From: Bacillus sp. N13C7 | GTDB taxonomy: Bacteria; Bacillota; Bacilli; Bacillales; Bacillaceae | Direction of reading: 5' to 3' | Assembly (NCBI RefSeq): GCF_026790065.1 | Contig: NZ_JALAMO010000020.1 | Coordinates: forward strand, 1-53,522 | DNA: 53,522 nt | Shown here: piece after piece, positions 42,683 to 51,560 of the stretch | Layout of the letters: every line of letters starts with the position of its first letter | How positions within the stretch are numbered: the stretch's first letter is position 1 | The notes under the pieces: generated by a model | What the model saw: only the letters and a program-made list of their open reading frames with translations | The model's database searches: none | Told to the model about the DNA's origin: nothing | Made by a program: the position numbers and the translations under genes

Positions 42683-43456
42683 ATGAATTCAAAATTAATT
42701 TTTTTTGATATTGACGGTACGATATATGATCATGACAAGAATATACCGGAAAGTACGAGAGAAACGATTACAGAGCTGCAGCGCCAAGGACATCATGTGT
42801 TTATTGCCAGCGGACGGTCTCCGTTTATGGTTAAACCGATTTTGGAGGAGCTGGGCATACACTCGTTTATTTCCTATAATGGGCAGTATGTTGTCTTTGA
42901 AAATCAAGTGATTTATAAAAATCCGCTGCCTGAAGAGGCAATCAGACGATTATTACAGCAAGCGGGAGAGGGGAAACATCCTGTTGTGTTTATGGCTGAA
43001 GACACGATGAAAGCGACTGTTGCAGATCACCCTCATGTTTTAGAGGGAATCGGCAGCCTGAAAACCGATTATCCGGAAACTGATGACCTTTTCTATGAAG
43101 GAAAAGAAATATTTCAGCTTCTATTATTTTGCCAGGATGAAGAAGAAAAAGCTTATGCCGCTTTTCCTGAATTTGATCTCGTGCGCTGGCATGAACTTTC
43201 GACTGATGTACTGCCTCACGGGGGCTCAAAGGCGGAAGGAATCAAAAAAGTGATCGAGCGTCTTCCGTTTGATATCAGCGATACATATGCATTCGGCGAC
43301 GGATTAAACGATCTGCAAATGATTGAATATGTCGGGACAGGCGTAGCTATGGGAAATGCTGTTCCTGAATTGAAAGAAATTGCGGACTTTGTCACGAAGC
43401 CGGTAGACGAAGATGGAATTGCGTACGCTGTCAAAGAATTAGGCCTTTTAAAATAA
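42683..43456 (+). CDS. ykrA: YkrA, HAD-superfamily phosphatase (Cof type)
   Basis: The 257-residue HAD subfamily IIB hydrolase has motif I FFDIDGTIY (Asp9 nucleophile, Asp11), motif II ASGRSP, the conserved Lys in GGSKAEGIKKV and motif III/IV GDGLNDLQM (about 212-220). It should be a sugar-phosphate or nucleotide phosphatase; the natural substrate is unknown. ATG after AAAGGGGAAG; the frame extends 16 codons upstream without a signal. Confidence 0.88.
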   Translation: MNSKLIFFDIDGTIYDHDKNIPESTRETITELQRQGHHVFIASGRSPFMVKPILEELGIHSFISYNGQYVVFENQVIYKNPLPEEAIRRLLQQAGEGKHPVVFMAEDTMKATVADHPHVLEGIGSLKTDYPETDDLFYEGKEIFQLLLFCQDEEEKAYAAFPEFDLVRWHELSTDVLPHGGSKAEGIKKVIERLPFDISDTYAFGDGLNDLQMIEYVGTGVAMGNAVPELKEIADFVTKPVDEDGIAYAVKELGLLK

Positions 43457-43458
43457 AG

Positions 43459-43488
43459 AAACGGCTGGCACTGTGCCAGCCGTTTTTT
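43459..43488. terminator. Terminator between ykrA and defB
   Basis: A perfect 11-bp stem ACGGCTGGCAC/GTGCCAGCCGT with T run; converging genes probably share it. Confidence 0.9.
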
Positions 43489-43491
43489 CGT

Positions 43492-44046
43492 TTAGCGCTC
43501 AATCGCGATTGCATTTTCAGGTTCTTTGAAAGGGTTCTCCTTATCAATATGATCATAGAACATAACGCCATTCAAATGATCAATCTCATGCTGAAATACA
43601 ATAGCCGGAAATCCTTTTAAACGAATATCAATGTTTTCTCCTTCAAGGGTTGTTCCTTTTACCCTGATGCGAGCATAGCGGGGAACATACCCAGGGATTG
43701 CTTCGTCAACAGACAGGCAGCCCTCGCCGCTTGTTAAGTAGCTTCTTTCAACTGAATGGCTGACGATCTTAGGATTAAACAAAGCATAGCTGTATAACTT
43801 TCCGGCAGCATCCTCTGCATGAACGGCGATCATTCGTTTTTTGATATTAATTTGAGGAGCTGCGAGTCCCACGCCTGGACGCAGCTTGTATTTTTCGGCT
43901 AATTCCGGATCTTGGCTGTTTTTAACAAATTCAATCATGTCGGCCAGCTGCTGTTTTTCTGCATCAGTCGGAGGCAGGTTAACAGGTTCGGCTGTCTCCC
44001 TTAGTGCTGGATGGCCGTCACGTACGATGTTTTCCATAGTAATCAA
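43492..44046 (-). CDS. defB: DefB, peptide deformylase
   Basis: The 184-residue metalloenzyme has the three deformylase motifs: GVGLAAPQ (58-65), EGCLS (108-112, metal ligand Cys110) and HEIDH (153-157). It removes the formyl group from nascent proteins. DefB (YkrB) is one of two B. subtilis deformylases. The start is preceded by TTTAGGAGTG. Confidence 0.94.
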   Translation of the reverse strand: MITMENIVRDGHPALRETAEPVNLPPTDAEKQQLADMIEFVKNSQDPELAEKYKLRPGVGLAAPQINIKKRMIAVHAEDAAGKLYSYALFNPKIVSHSVERSYLTSGEGCLSVDEAIPGYVPRYARIRVKGTTLEGENIDIRLKGFPAIVFQHEIDHLNGVMFYDHIDKENPFKEPENAIAIER

Positions 44047-44114
44047 GAAACTTCACTCCTAAAGCTTAATATGTAAATTATATCGGATTTCCTCACAAAG
44101 GTGCAACGAACGAA

Positions 44115-44138
44115 TGACCAGCCGCAGATGGCTGGTCA
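44115..44138 (-). terminator. Hairpin after the Gly/Tyr peptide gene
   Basis: Stem TGACCAGCC/GGCTGGTCA, 6-nt loop, followed on the minus strand by TTCGTTCGTT. The T run is broken. Confidence 0.65.
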
Positions 44139-44158
44139 AGTTCAGTGCTGTGCGATTA

Positions 44159-44305
44159 TTAACAGCCTCCGCCTAAATAAGCAGCTCCAACAATGATTAA
44201 CAGAATGAATAAAACAACGATGAGCGCAAATGTGCGGCCGTAGCCATATCCATAACCGTAACCACCATAACTGCAGCAGCCTCCGCCGTAACCATATCCA
44301 TACAT
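44159..44305 (-). CDS. Gly/Tyr/Cys-rich 48-residue peptide, YjcZ-type sporulation family
   Basis: The peptide starts [15 protein letters not shown] and continues with Gly-Tyr repeats to residue 23, followed by one hydrophobic segment (about 25-44; [18 protein letters not shown]) and ends LGGGC. This arrangement matches the YjcZ family of small sporulation proteins. GAGGAGG stands 8 nt before the ATG. A sigma-K-like promoter lies upstream, suggesting late mother-cell expression and a role in the spore coat, by inference. It is divergent from ykyA. Confidence 0.8.
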   Translation of the reverse strand: MYGYGYGGGCCSYGGYGYGYGYGRTFALIVVLFILLIIVGAAYLGGGC

Positions 44306-44366
44306 ATTGCAAAACCTCCTCTTTTAATTACGCCAGAGCCTTTATCAGTAGGCATAGCGTCTACTA

Positions 44367-44393
44367 TAACCTATGTAAAAACAAAAAAGTTGT
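44367..44393 (-). promoter_or_regulatory. Possible sigma-K promoter of the Gly/Tyr peptide gene
   Basis: On the minus strand AC, 16 nt, CATAGGTTA matches the sigma-K consensus AC-N16-CATANNNTA. The predicted start lies about 55 nt before the start codon. Confidence 0.5.
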
Positions 44394-44461
44394 ATGGTCA
44401 TCTGTCCTGCTTTTTCACTTTTTTGATTTGATTTCAGAGTTGAATTCATACAGTACAGCTA

Positions 44462-44490
44462 TTGTCAAATGCCTCCATGAATTCTATAGT
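44462..44490 (+). promoter_or_regulatory. ykyA promoter
   Basis: TTGTCA (44462-44467), 17 nt, TATAGT (44485-44490), 29 nt before the GTG start. Confidence 0.68.
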
Positions 44491-44518
44491 AGGAATTGTC
44501 AAGATTGGGGGATTTAAC

Positions 44519-45190
44519 GTGAAAGACGCAAAAAAACGGCGGCATGGAATGAAAATCGGAGCCTTTTGTGCTGTGACGCTGTTATTAACAGGTTGTATAG
44601 GGAAGGACCCGGTTGATTCAATGCATCACTCATTAGAAAAAGCTGCGGAATCGGAAAAGCCGTTTCAAGAAGAACAGAAAACGCTTGAAGAATTAGAGGC
44701 GAAAGAAAATCAGCTTTATGATGATGTCATGAAGCTCAATATGGATGATTATAAAAAAATTGTTGCTTTATCTAACGAGGCGCTTGAAAACGTCAGCAAG
44801 CGCGAAGAACATTTGAAGATTGAAAATGACAGCATCAAAAAATCAGAAACAGAATTTGAGGAAGCAAAAACGTCCGTTGAAAAAATCAAGGATAAGCGCA
44901 TAAAAGAAAAAGCTGATACCGCAGCAAGCCATATGGAAAAAAGGTATTCATCATATAGCTCTATGTATGAAGAATATCAAAATGCGCTTCAGCTTAATAA
45001 AAAGCTGTATAAGCAACTGAAAGAGAAAGACTTGACCCGAGACGATTTGGATCAGCAGATCGAAAAAGTCAATGCATCTTATGAAAAGGTCCTTAAATAT
45101 AGCGGGGAGTTTAATGAACAAACAGAAAAATATAATAAAGCCCGGGAGGATCTATATGATGCTGCTGGCTATCAAGTGAAAAAGAACTGA
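44519..45190 (+). CDS. ykyA: YkyA, predicted cell-wall-associated lipoprotein
   Basis: The 223-residue protein has a basic start, a lipoprotein signal with lipobox LLTGC (Cys26) and a long Glu/Lys-rich helical region (about 35-215) with coiled-coil character. It matches the YkyA family of putative cell-wall-binding lipoproteins. The GTG start follows TTGGGGGA; the frame extends 19 codons further over the promoter. Its stop lies in the terminator stem. Confidence 0.88.
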   Translation: MKDAKKRRHGMKIGAFCAVTLLLTGCIGKDPVDSMHHSLEKAAESEKPFQEEQKTLEELEAKENQLYDDVMKLNMDDYKKIVALSNEALENVSKREEHLKIENDSIKKSETEFEEAKTSVEKIKDKRIKEKADTAASHMEKRYSSYSSMYEEYQNALQLNKKLYKQLKEKDLTRDDLDQQIEKVNASYEKVLKYSGEFNEQTEKYNKAREDLYDAAGYQVKKN

Positions 45191-45211
45191 CTTTGAACAG
45201 CTCTTTTTTTT
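45181..45211 (+). terminator. Terminator after ykyA
   Basis: Stem AAAGA.CTG/CAG.TCTTT with one mismatch, then a run of eight Ts; the stem includes the ykyA stop codon. Confidence 0.75.
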
Positions 45212-45364
45212 CATAATTGGGAGCCAATTTTGTTCAAAATTTTCATTTCTATTGTAGTACAGTATGGTGATGTATACTAGTACAGTTTTGAACACAGTCG
45301 GCATCCTTTTTTAAAAGGAAAATGTAAAGCGAATACATTTATTGAAAATCAGCGATGAAAACGA

Positions 45365-45394
45365 TTGACGGTTCTTCTTTATTTGGTGTAAACT
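45365..45394 (+). promoter_or_regulatory. pdhA promoter
   Basis: TTGACG (45365-45370), 18 nt, TAAACT (45389-45394) preceded by TG. Start predicted near 45401. Confidence 0.65.
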
Positions 45395-45531
45395 AATCCA
45401 TGTTAAGCGGTGTTGTATTAGTTTTTTACAACTTCGAAATAATACAGTTCAAAGCAGAGTGTAACTATCCTACATAAAAGGTTTCGGCAAACTGGGGATC
45501 GGCTAAATATATACGACTTACTGCTGATACT

Positions 45532-45545
45532 TTAGGGTACCCTAA
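45532..45545 (+). promoter_or_regulatory. 14-bp palindrome in the pdhA leader
   Basis: TTAGGGTACCCTAA is a perfect palindrome about 65 nt before the pdhA start and well inside the leader. It could be a roadblock-type operator; no known protein is assigned by me. Confidence 0.4.
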
Positions 45546-45604
45546 GTTTGTATGTATAAAAGGAATGCACGTCTAATGACTGTTTAAAAGAAAGGAAGAG
45601 GTGA

Positions 45605-46726
<1,122 letters not shown>

Positions 46727-46729
46727 GCC

Positions 46730-47707
46730 ATGGCGCAAATGACAATGATTCAAGCAATCACGGATGCGTTACGCACAGAACTGAAAAATGACGAAAATGT
46801 CTTAGTTTTCGGAGAAGACGTTGGTGTAAACGGCGGCGTATTCCGTGCGACAGAAGGATTGCAAAAAGAATTCGGTGAAGACCGTGTATTTGACACGCCA
46901 CTTGCTGAATCTGGTATCGGCGGTCTTGCCCTTGGTTTAGGCTTAAACGGCTTCCGTCCGGTAATGGAAATCCAATTCTTCGGATTTGTTTACGAAGTAA
47001 TGGATTCAGTTTCTGGCCAAATGGCTCGTATGCGCTACCGTTCTGGCGGACGCTGGACTTCACCTGTAACAATTCGTTCTCCATTCGGCGGCGGTGTTCA
47101 TACTCCTGAACTTCACGCTGACAGCTTAGAAGGTCTTGTTGCACAACAGCCTGGTATCAAAGTGGTTATTCCATCAACTCCTTACGATGCCAAAGGACTT
47201 TTAATTTCTGCAATCAGAGACAATGATCCTGTTGTCTTCTTAGAGCATATGAAGCTTTACCGTTCTTTCCGTCAGGAAGTTCCTGAAGAAGAATACACAA
47301 TTGAGCTTGGCAAAGCTGACGTAAAACGTGAAGGTACTGATCTTTCAATCATCACTTACGGCGCAATGGTTCATGAATCATTAAAAGCTGCTGAGGAGCT
47401 TGAAAAAGACGGCATTTCTGCTGAAGTTGTCGACCTTCGCACAGTAAGCCCGCTTGATATCGATACAATCATCGCATCTGTAGAAAAAACAGGGCGCGCG
47501 ATTGTGGTTCAAGAGGCGCAAAAACAAGCCGGTATTGCTGCAAACGTAGTAGCAGAAATTAATGACCGTGCGATCCTGAGCTTGGAAGCACCTGTACTTC
47601 GCGTGGCTGCGCCTGATACAGTATTTCCTTTCTCTCAAGCAGAGAGCGTATGGCTTCCAAACCACAAAGACGTTCTTGAAACAGCAAGAAAAGTACTTGA
47701 ATTTTAA
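46730..47707 (+). CDS. pdhB: Pyruvate dehydrogenase E1 beta
   Basis: The 325-residue E1-beta subunit has a transketolase pyrimidine-binding domain (about 1-175; [14 protein letters not shown]) with the ThDP-activating Glu in MEIQFFGF, and a C-terminal domain (about 195-320; [12 protein letters not shown]). It starts three nt after pdhA, with GAAGGAG in the pdhA end. Confidence 0.95.
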   Translation: MAQMTMIQAITDALRTELKNDENVLVFGEDVGVNGGVFRATEGLQKEFGEDRVFDTPLAESGIGGLALGLGLNGFRPVMEIQFFGFVYEVMDSVSGQMARMRYRSGGRWTSPVTIRSPFGGGVHTPELHADSLEGLVAQQPGIKVVIPSTPYDAKGLLISAIRDNDPVVFLEHMKLYRSFRQEVPEEEYTIELGKADVKREGTDLSIITYGAMVHESLKAAEELEKDGISAEVVDLRTVSPLDIDTIIASVEKTGRAIVVQEAQKQAGIAANVVAEINDRAILSLEAPVLRVAAPDTVFPFSQAESVWLPNHKDVLETARKVLEF

Positions 47708-47723
47708 TCAAATTGCATAATCG

Positions 47724-47749
47724 AGAGGGAAGATGAACGTTTTCCCTCT
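47724..47749 (+). other. Hairpin between pdhB and pdhC
   Basis: Stem AGAGGGAA/TTCCCTCT with a 10-nt loop, followed by ATTATATATC, not by a T run. It probably marks a processing or partial stop site; separate pdhCD transcripts from an internal promoter are reported in B. subtilis. A TATGAT at 47773-47778 could be the -10. Confidence 0.6.
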
Positions 47750-47821
47750 ATTATATATCTGTTTTCAATGCTTATGATGTAAACTTTAAAATTGCTTAAT
47801 CAAACTAGGAGGTCGAGAACT

Positions 47822-49150
47822 GTGGCATTTGAATTTAAACTTCCAGATATCGGGGAAGGTATCCACGAAGGCGAAATCGTAAAATGGTTTGTCAAGCCTA
47901 ACGATGAGGTTGACGAAGATGATGTACTGGCTGAAGTCCAAAATGATAAAGCAGTAGTAGAAATTCCTTCACCTGTTAAAGGAAAAGTATTAGAATTAAA
48001 AGTTGAAGAGGGAACGGTTGCAACTGTTGGACAAACGATCATTACGTTTGATGCACCTGGTTACGAAGATCTTCAATTTAAAGGCAGCGATGAGTCTGAC
48101 GATGCGAAAACTGAAGCACAAGTTCAGTCAACTGCAGAAGCTGGACAAGACGTTGCGAAAGAAGAGCAAGCTCAAGAGCCTGCAAAAGCTACTGGCGCAG
48201 GACAGCAGGATCAAGCTGAAGTTGACCCGAACAAACGTGTGATCGCTATGCCTTCTGTACGTAAATATGCTCGTGAAAAAGGCGTAGACATCCGTAAAGT
48301 TACTGGTTCAGGCAACAACGGACGTGTTGTAAAAGAAGATATCGACAGCTTTGTAAACGGAGGAGCGCAAGAAGCTGCACCGCAAGAAACAGCTGCACCA
48401 CAAGAAACAGCTGCTAAACCGGCTGCTGCACCTGCTCCAGAGGGCGAATTCCCAGAAACACGCGAAAAAATGAGCGGTATCCGTAAAGCAATTGCAAAAG
48501 CGATGGTTAACTCTAAACACACAGCTCCTCACGTAACGTTAATGGATGAAGTGGACGTAACAAACCTTGTTGCACATCGTAAACAGTTCAAACAGGTTGC
48601 TGCTGATCAGGGAATCAAGCTGACTTACTTGCCTTACGTTGTAAAAGCTCTTACATCTGCACTAAAAAAATTCCCTGTTTTAAACACGTCAATTGACGAT
48701 AAAACAGATGAAGTAATCCAAAAACATTACTTCAACATCGGTATCGCTGCTGACACTGAAAAAGGCTTGCTTGTACCGGTTGTGAAAAATGCAGATCGTA
48801 AATCTGTCTTTGAAATTTCTGATGAGATCAATGGCCTTGCAACAAAAGCTCGTGAAGGCAAGCTTGCTCCAGCTGAAATGAAAGGCGCATCTTGCACAAT
48901 TACAAACATCGGTTCTGCCGGCGGACAATGGTTCACTCCGGTTATCAACCATCCAGAAGTTGCGATTCTTGGTATCGGACGTATTGCAGAAAAAGCGATT
49001 GTTCGTGATGGCGAAATCGTAGCAGCTCCAGTCTTAGCTCTTTCTCTCAGCTTCGACCACCGTATGATCGACGGAGCAACTGCGCAAAATGCATTAAATC
49101 ACATCAAGCGTTTACTGAACGATCCACAATTAATTTTAATGGAGGCGTAA
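47822..49150 (+). CDS. pdhC: Pyruvate dehydrogenase E2, dihydrolipoamide acetyltransferase
   Basis: The 442-residue E2 has one lipoyl domain (about 1-80, lipoylated Lys43 in QNDKAVVE), an Ala/Gln/Glu-rich linker (about 95-135), the E3-binding domain (about 140-178), a second Ala/Pro linker with a direct repeat AAPQET (183-196), and a catalytic core with [10 protein letters not shown] (His413, Asp417). GTG start after AGGAGG. The core forms a 60-mer in Gram-positive bacteria. Confidence 0.95.
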   Translation: MAFEFKLPDIGEGIHEGEIVKWFVKPNDEVDEDDVLAEVQNDKAVVEIPSPVKGKVLELKVEEGTVATVGQTIITFDAPGYEDLQFKGSDESDDAKTEAQVQSTAEAGQDVAKEEQAQEPAKATGAGQQDQAEVDPNKRVIAMPSVRKYAREKGVDIRKVTGSGNNGRVVKEDIDSFVNGGAQEAAPQETAAPQETAAKPAAAPAPEGEFPETREKMSGIRKAIAKAMVNSKHTAPHVTLMDEVDVTNLVAHRKQFKQVAADQGIKLTYLPYVVKALTSALKKFPVLNTSIDDKTDEVIQKHYFNIGIAADTEKGLLVPVVKNADRKSVFEISDEINGLATKAREGKLAPAEMKGASCTITNIGSAGGQWFTPVINHPEVAILGIGRIAEKAIVRDGEIVAAPVLALSLSFDHRMIDGATAQNALNHIKRLLNDPQLILMEA

Positions 49151-49154
49151 TGTT

Positions 49155-50567
49155 ATGGTAGTAGGAGATTTCCCTATTGAAACAGATACTCTTGTAATTG
49201 GTGCGGGACCTGGCGGCTATGTAGCTGCCATCCGCGCTGCACAGCTTGGACAAAAAGTAACAGTCGTTGAAAAAGCAACTCTTGGAGGCGTTTGTCTGAA
49301 CGTTGGATGTATCCCTTCAAAAGCACTGATCAATGCAGGTCACCGTTATGAGAATGCAAAGCATTCTGATGACATGGGAATCACTGCTGAGAACGTAACT
49401 GTCGATTTCACAAAAGTTCAAGAATGGAAAGCTTCCGTTGTAAACAAACTTACTGGCGGTGTAGCAGGTCTTCTTAAAGGCAACAAAGTAGATGTTGTAA
49501 AAGGTGAAGCTTACTTTGTAGACAGCAATTCAGTTCGTGTGATGGATGAGAATTCAGCTCAAACATACACGTTCAAAAATGCAATCATTGCAACTGGTTC
49601 TCGCCCTATCGAATTGCCAAACTTCAAATATAGTGAGCGTGTCCTAAATTCAACAGGCGCTTTGGCTCTTAAAGAAATTCCTAAAAAGCTCGTTGTTATC
49701 GGCGGCGGTTACATCGGAACTGAGCTTGGTACTGCGTATGCAAACTTCGGAACTGAGCTTGTTATTCTTGAAGGCGGAGATGAAATTCTTCCAGGCTTCG
49801 AAAAACAAATGAGTTCTCTTGTTACACGCAGACTGAAGAAAAAAGGCAACGTTGAAATCCATACAAATGCGATGGCTAAAGGCGTTGAAGAAAGACCAGA
49901 CGGCGTAACAGTTACGTTTGAAGTAAAAGGCGAAGAAAAAACTGTTGATGCTGATTACGTACTGATTACAGTAGGACGCCGTCCAAATACTGATGAGCTT
50001 GGTCTTGAGCAAGTCGGTATTGAAATGACGGACCGCGGTATCGTAAAAACTGACAAACAGTGCCGCACAAACGTACCTAACATTTATGCAATCGGTGATA
50101 TCATCGAAGGACCGCCGCTTGCTCACAAAGCATCTTACGAAGGTAAAATCGCAGCAGAAGCTATCGCTGGAGAGCCTGCAGAAATCGATTACCTTGGTAT
50201 TCCTGCAGTTGTCTTCTCTGAGCCTGAACTTGCATCAGTTGGTTACACTGAAGCACAGGCGAAAGAGGAAGGTCTTGACATTGTTGCTGCTAAATTCCCA
50301 TTTGCAGCAAATGGCCGTGCGCTTTCTCTTAACGAAACAGACGGCTTCATGAAGCTGATCACTCGTAAAGAGGACGGTCTTGTGATCGGTGCGCAAATCG
50401 CCGGCGCAAGTGCTTCTGATATGATTTCTGAATTAAGCTTAGCAATCGAAGGCGGCATGACTGCTGAAGATATCGCAATGACAATTCACGCTCACCCAAC
50501 ATTGGGCGAAATCACAATGGAAGCAGCTGAAGTGGCAATCGGAAGTCCGATTCACATCGTAAAATAA
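49155..50567 (+). CDS. pdhD: Dihydrolipoamide dehydrogenase E3
   Basis: The 470-residue flavoprotein has the FAD motif [10 protein letters not shown] (16-25), the redox disulfide C47-x4-C52 in [13 protein letters not shown], an NAD motif [10 protein letters not shown] (about 187-196) and the active-site HAHPT (about 446-450). It reoxidises lipoyl groups of PdhC and also serves other dehydrogenases. ATG after GGAGGCG that lies in the pdhC end. Confidence 0.95.
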
Positions 50568-50578
50568 AGCTTATATCA

Positions 50579-50613
50579 AAAAACAGCCCTCGCTTAAAGC
50601 GGGGGCTGTTTTA
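50579..50613. terminator. Terminator between pdhD and slp
   Basis: Long stem AAAACAGCCCTCGCTT/AAAGCGGGGGCTGTTTT with one T-G pair; A and T flanks allow use by both converging genes. Confidence 0.9.
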
Positions 50614-50614
50614 T

Positions 50615-50989
50615 TTATTTTGTCAGCACGTGCTGTAATGGCTTAATGATGTCTTCTTTCTTTTTCACACATCCCTCGATTTTCACCACGACATGGCGCT
50701 GATCAACAACCATCAGGGTAGGGACGGTTTCAATCTCATCTTCCCAGCCTTCTTTGTTATCATAGACCTTCATTTTATCTATTTGCTCAGGATAATCCTT
50801 TTCTAAATCAAGCAGTGCATCGTAATATGGCGCTTCCTGGTCAATTTGGTTTTCATCAGAAAAAAACAAAATTTGTGTATGATGAATATTGTCAATCCGG
50901 CTTTTTTTCATGGGATTGATGGTGGAAAGCGTACAGCCCGATAAAGCAAATACTATTATCAGTATGGGGAATACCGCGCGATATCGCAT
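50615..50989 (-). CDS. slp: Slp, small peptidoglycan-associated lipoprotein
   Basis: The 124-residue protein has a signal peptide with lipobox ALSGC (Cys19), then a thioredoxin-like thin domain (LFFSDEN...VPTLMVVDQRHVVVKIEGC) without a CxxC motif. It matches B. subtilis Slp, so named by similarity to peptidoglycan-associated lipoproteins; its function is not established. ATG after GAGGAGAAG. Confidence 0.85.
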   Translation of the reverse strand: MRYRAVFPILIIVFALSGCTLSTINPMKKSRIDNIHHTQILFFSDENQIDQEAPYYDALLDLEKDYPEQIDKMKVYDNKEGWEDEIETVPTLMVVDQRHVVVKIEGCVKKKEDIIKPLQHVLTK

Positions 50990-51302
50990 CTATCTTCTCC
51001 TCTGTATAAACAATAGTAAACTAGTTTTAGTTTATCATGAGAGGCGGCTTAAACTGCTTCTTGTTACCTAATTGTTATATAATTGAAACCGTTTTTAAAG
51101 TGAGATACATATCATATTCATCGTTTAAAATACCGACCTGGGGGTATATCACATTTATCTCTGTGTTTTCAATGAAAATTCAAAAAACATGAAATTTCAA
51201 TATGTGTTTTGGCATATGTATCGATTAAAGCTATTGCATTGAAGATGCTATTATGTGATGAAAAATAAAAAATGAGCCATATATAAGTGTATCTAAATTA
51301 AA
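50990..51302. other. Gap between slp and SR1
   Basis: About 310 nt without a gene. It contains a cre-like TGAAACCGTTTTTA (51084-51097, one mismatch to the CcpA consensus), which may be the distant CcpA site reported for SR1, and a short dyad ATACC/GGTAT (51129-51146). Otherwise I see nothing definite. Confidence 0.4.
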
Positions 51303-51350
51303 TGTGTTATACAATTTAGTGTTGACATTTTAAATGTGACATATTAATAT
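51303..51350 (+). promoter_or_regulatory. SR1 promoter with two CcpN sites
   Basis: TTGACA (51322-51327), 17 nt, TAATAT (51345-51350). TGTGTTATACA (51303-51313) and TGTGACATATT (51335-51345) each match the CcpN consensus TRTGHYATAYW at all positions; one lies upstream of the -35 and one in the spacer/-10. CcpN represses SR1 under glycolytic conditions. Confidence 0.88.
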
Positions 51351-51406
51351 AATAGCAACAAAAGAAATTAAGCGTTTTCAAATTTCAAAGAAATGGGGAA
51401 TGAGAG

Positions 51407-51526
51407 ATGGGTACGATTGTTTGTCAAGATTGCAACGAAGCCATTCATTACTTTGAAGATGAGAAAGTGACAACATTATACGGAACATGCTGCGGACAAT
51501 GTCAATGTCCTGTAGATGAAGAGTAA
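51407..51526 (+). CDS. SR1P, GapA-binding peptide
   Basis: The 39-residue peptide MGTIVCQDCNEAIHYF... has two Cys pairs: C6-x2-C9 and a C-terminal cluster T-C-C-G-Q-C-Q-C-P, suggesting metal binding. SR1P binds glyceraldehyde-3-phosphate dehydrogenase GapA and, through it, stimulates RNase J1, whose gene rnjA is in this same window. Ribosome-binding site AATGGGGAATGAG. Confidence 0.92.
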   Translation: MGTIVCQDCNEAIHYFEDEKVTTLYGTCCGQCQCPVDEE

Positions 51527-51558
51527 AAAAGCATGCGGCTATTAGCCGCATGCTTTTT
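51525..51558. terminator. Bidirectional terminator of SR1 and speA
   Basis: Stem GCATGCGGCTA/TAGCCGCATGC with T runs on both strands. Confidence 0.92.
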
Positions 51559-51560
51559 AT

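Noticed and set aside
45412..45432. Hairpin GTTGTA/TACAAC with internal Ts in the pdhA leader, considered as attenuator.
   Set aside because: Weak A/T stem; the T run lies inside the loop rather than after the stem, and no competing structure is seen.
51084..51097. cre-like TGAAACCGTTTTTA upstream of slp, considered as a firm CcpA operator.
   Set aside because: One mismatch and no promoter at a useful distance on either strand; kept only as a note for SR1.
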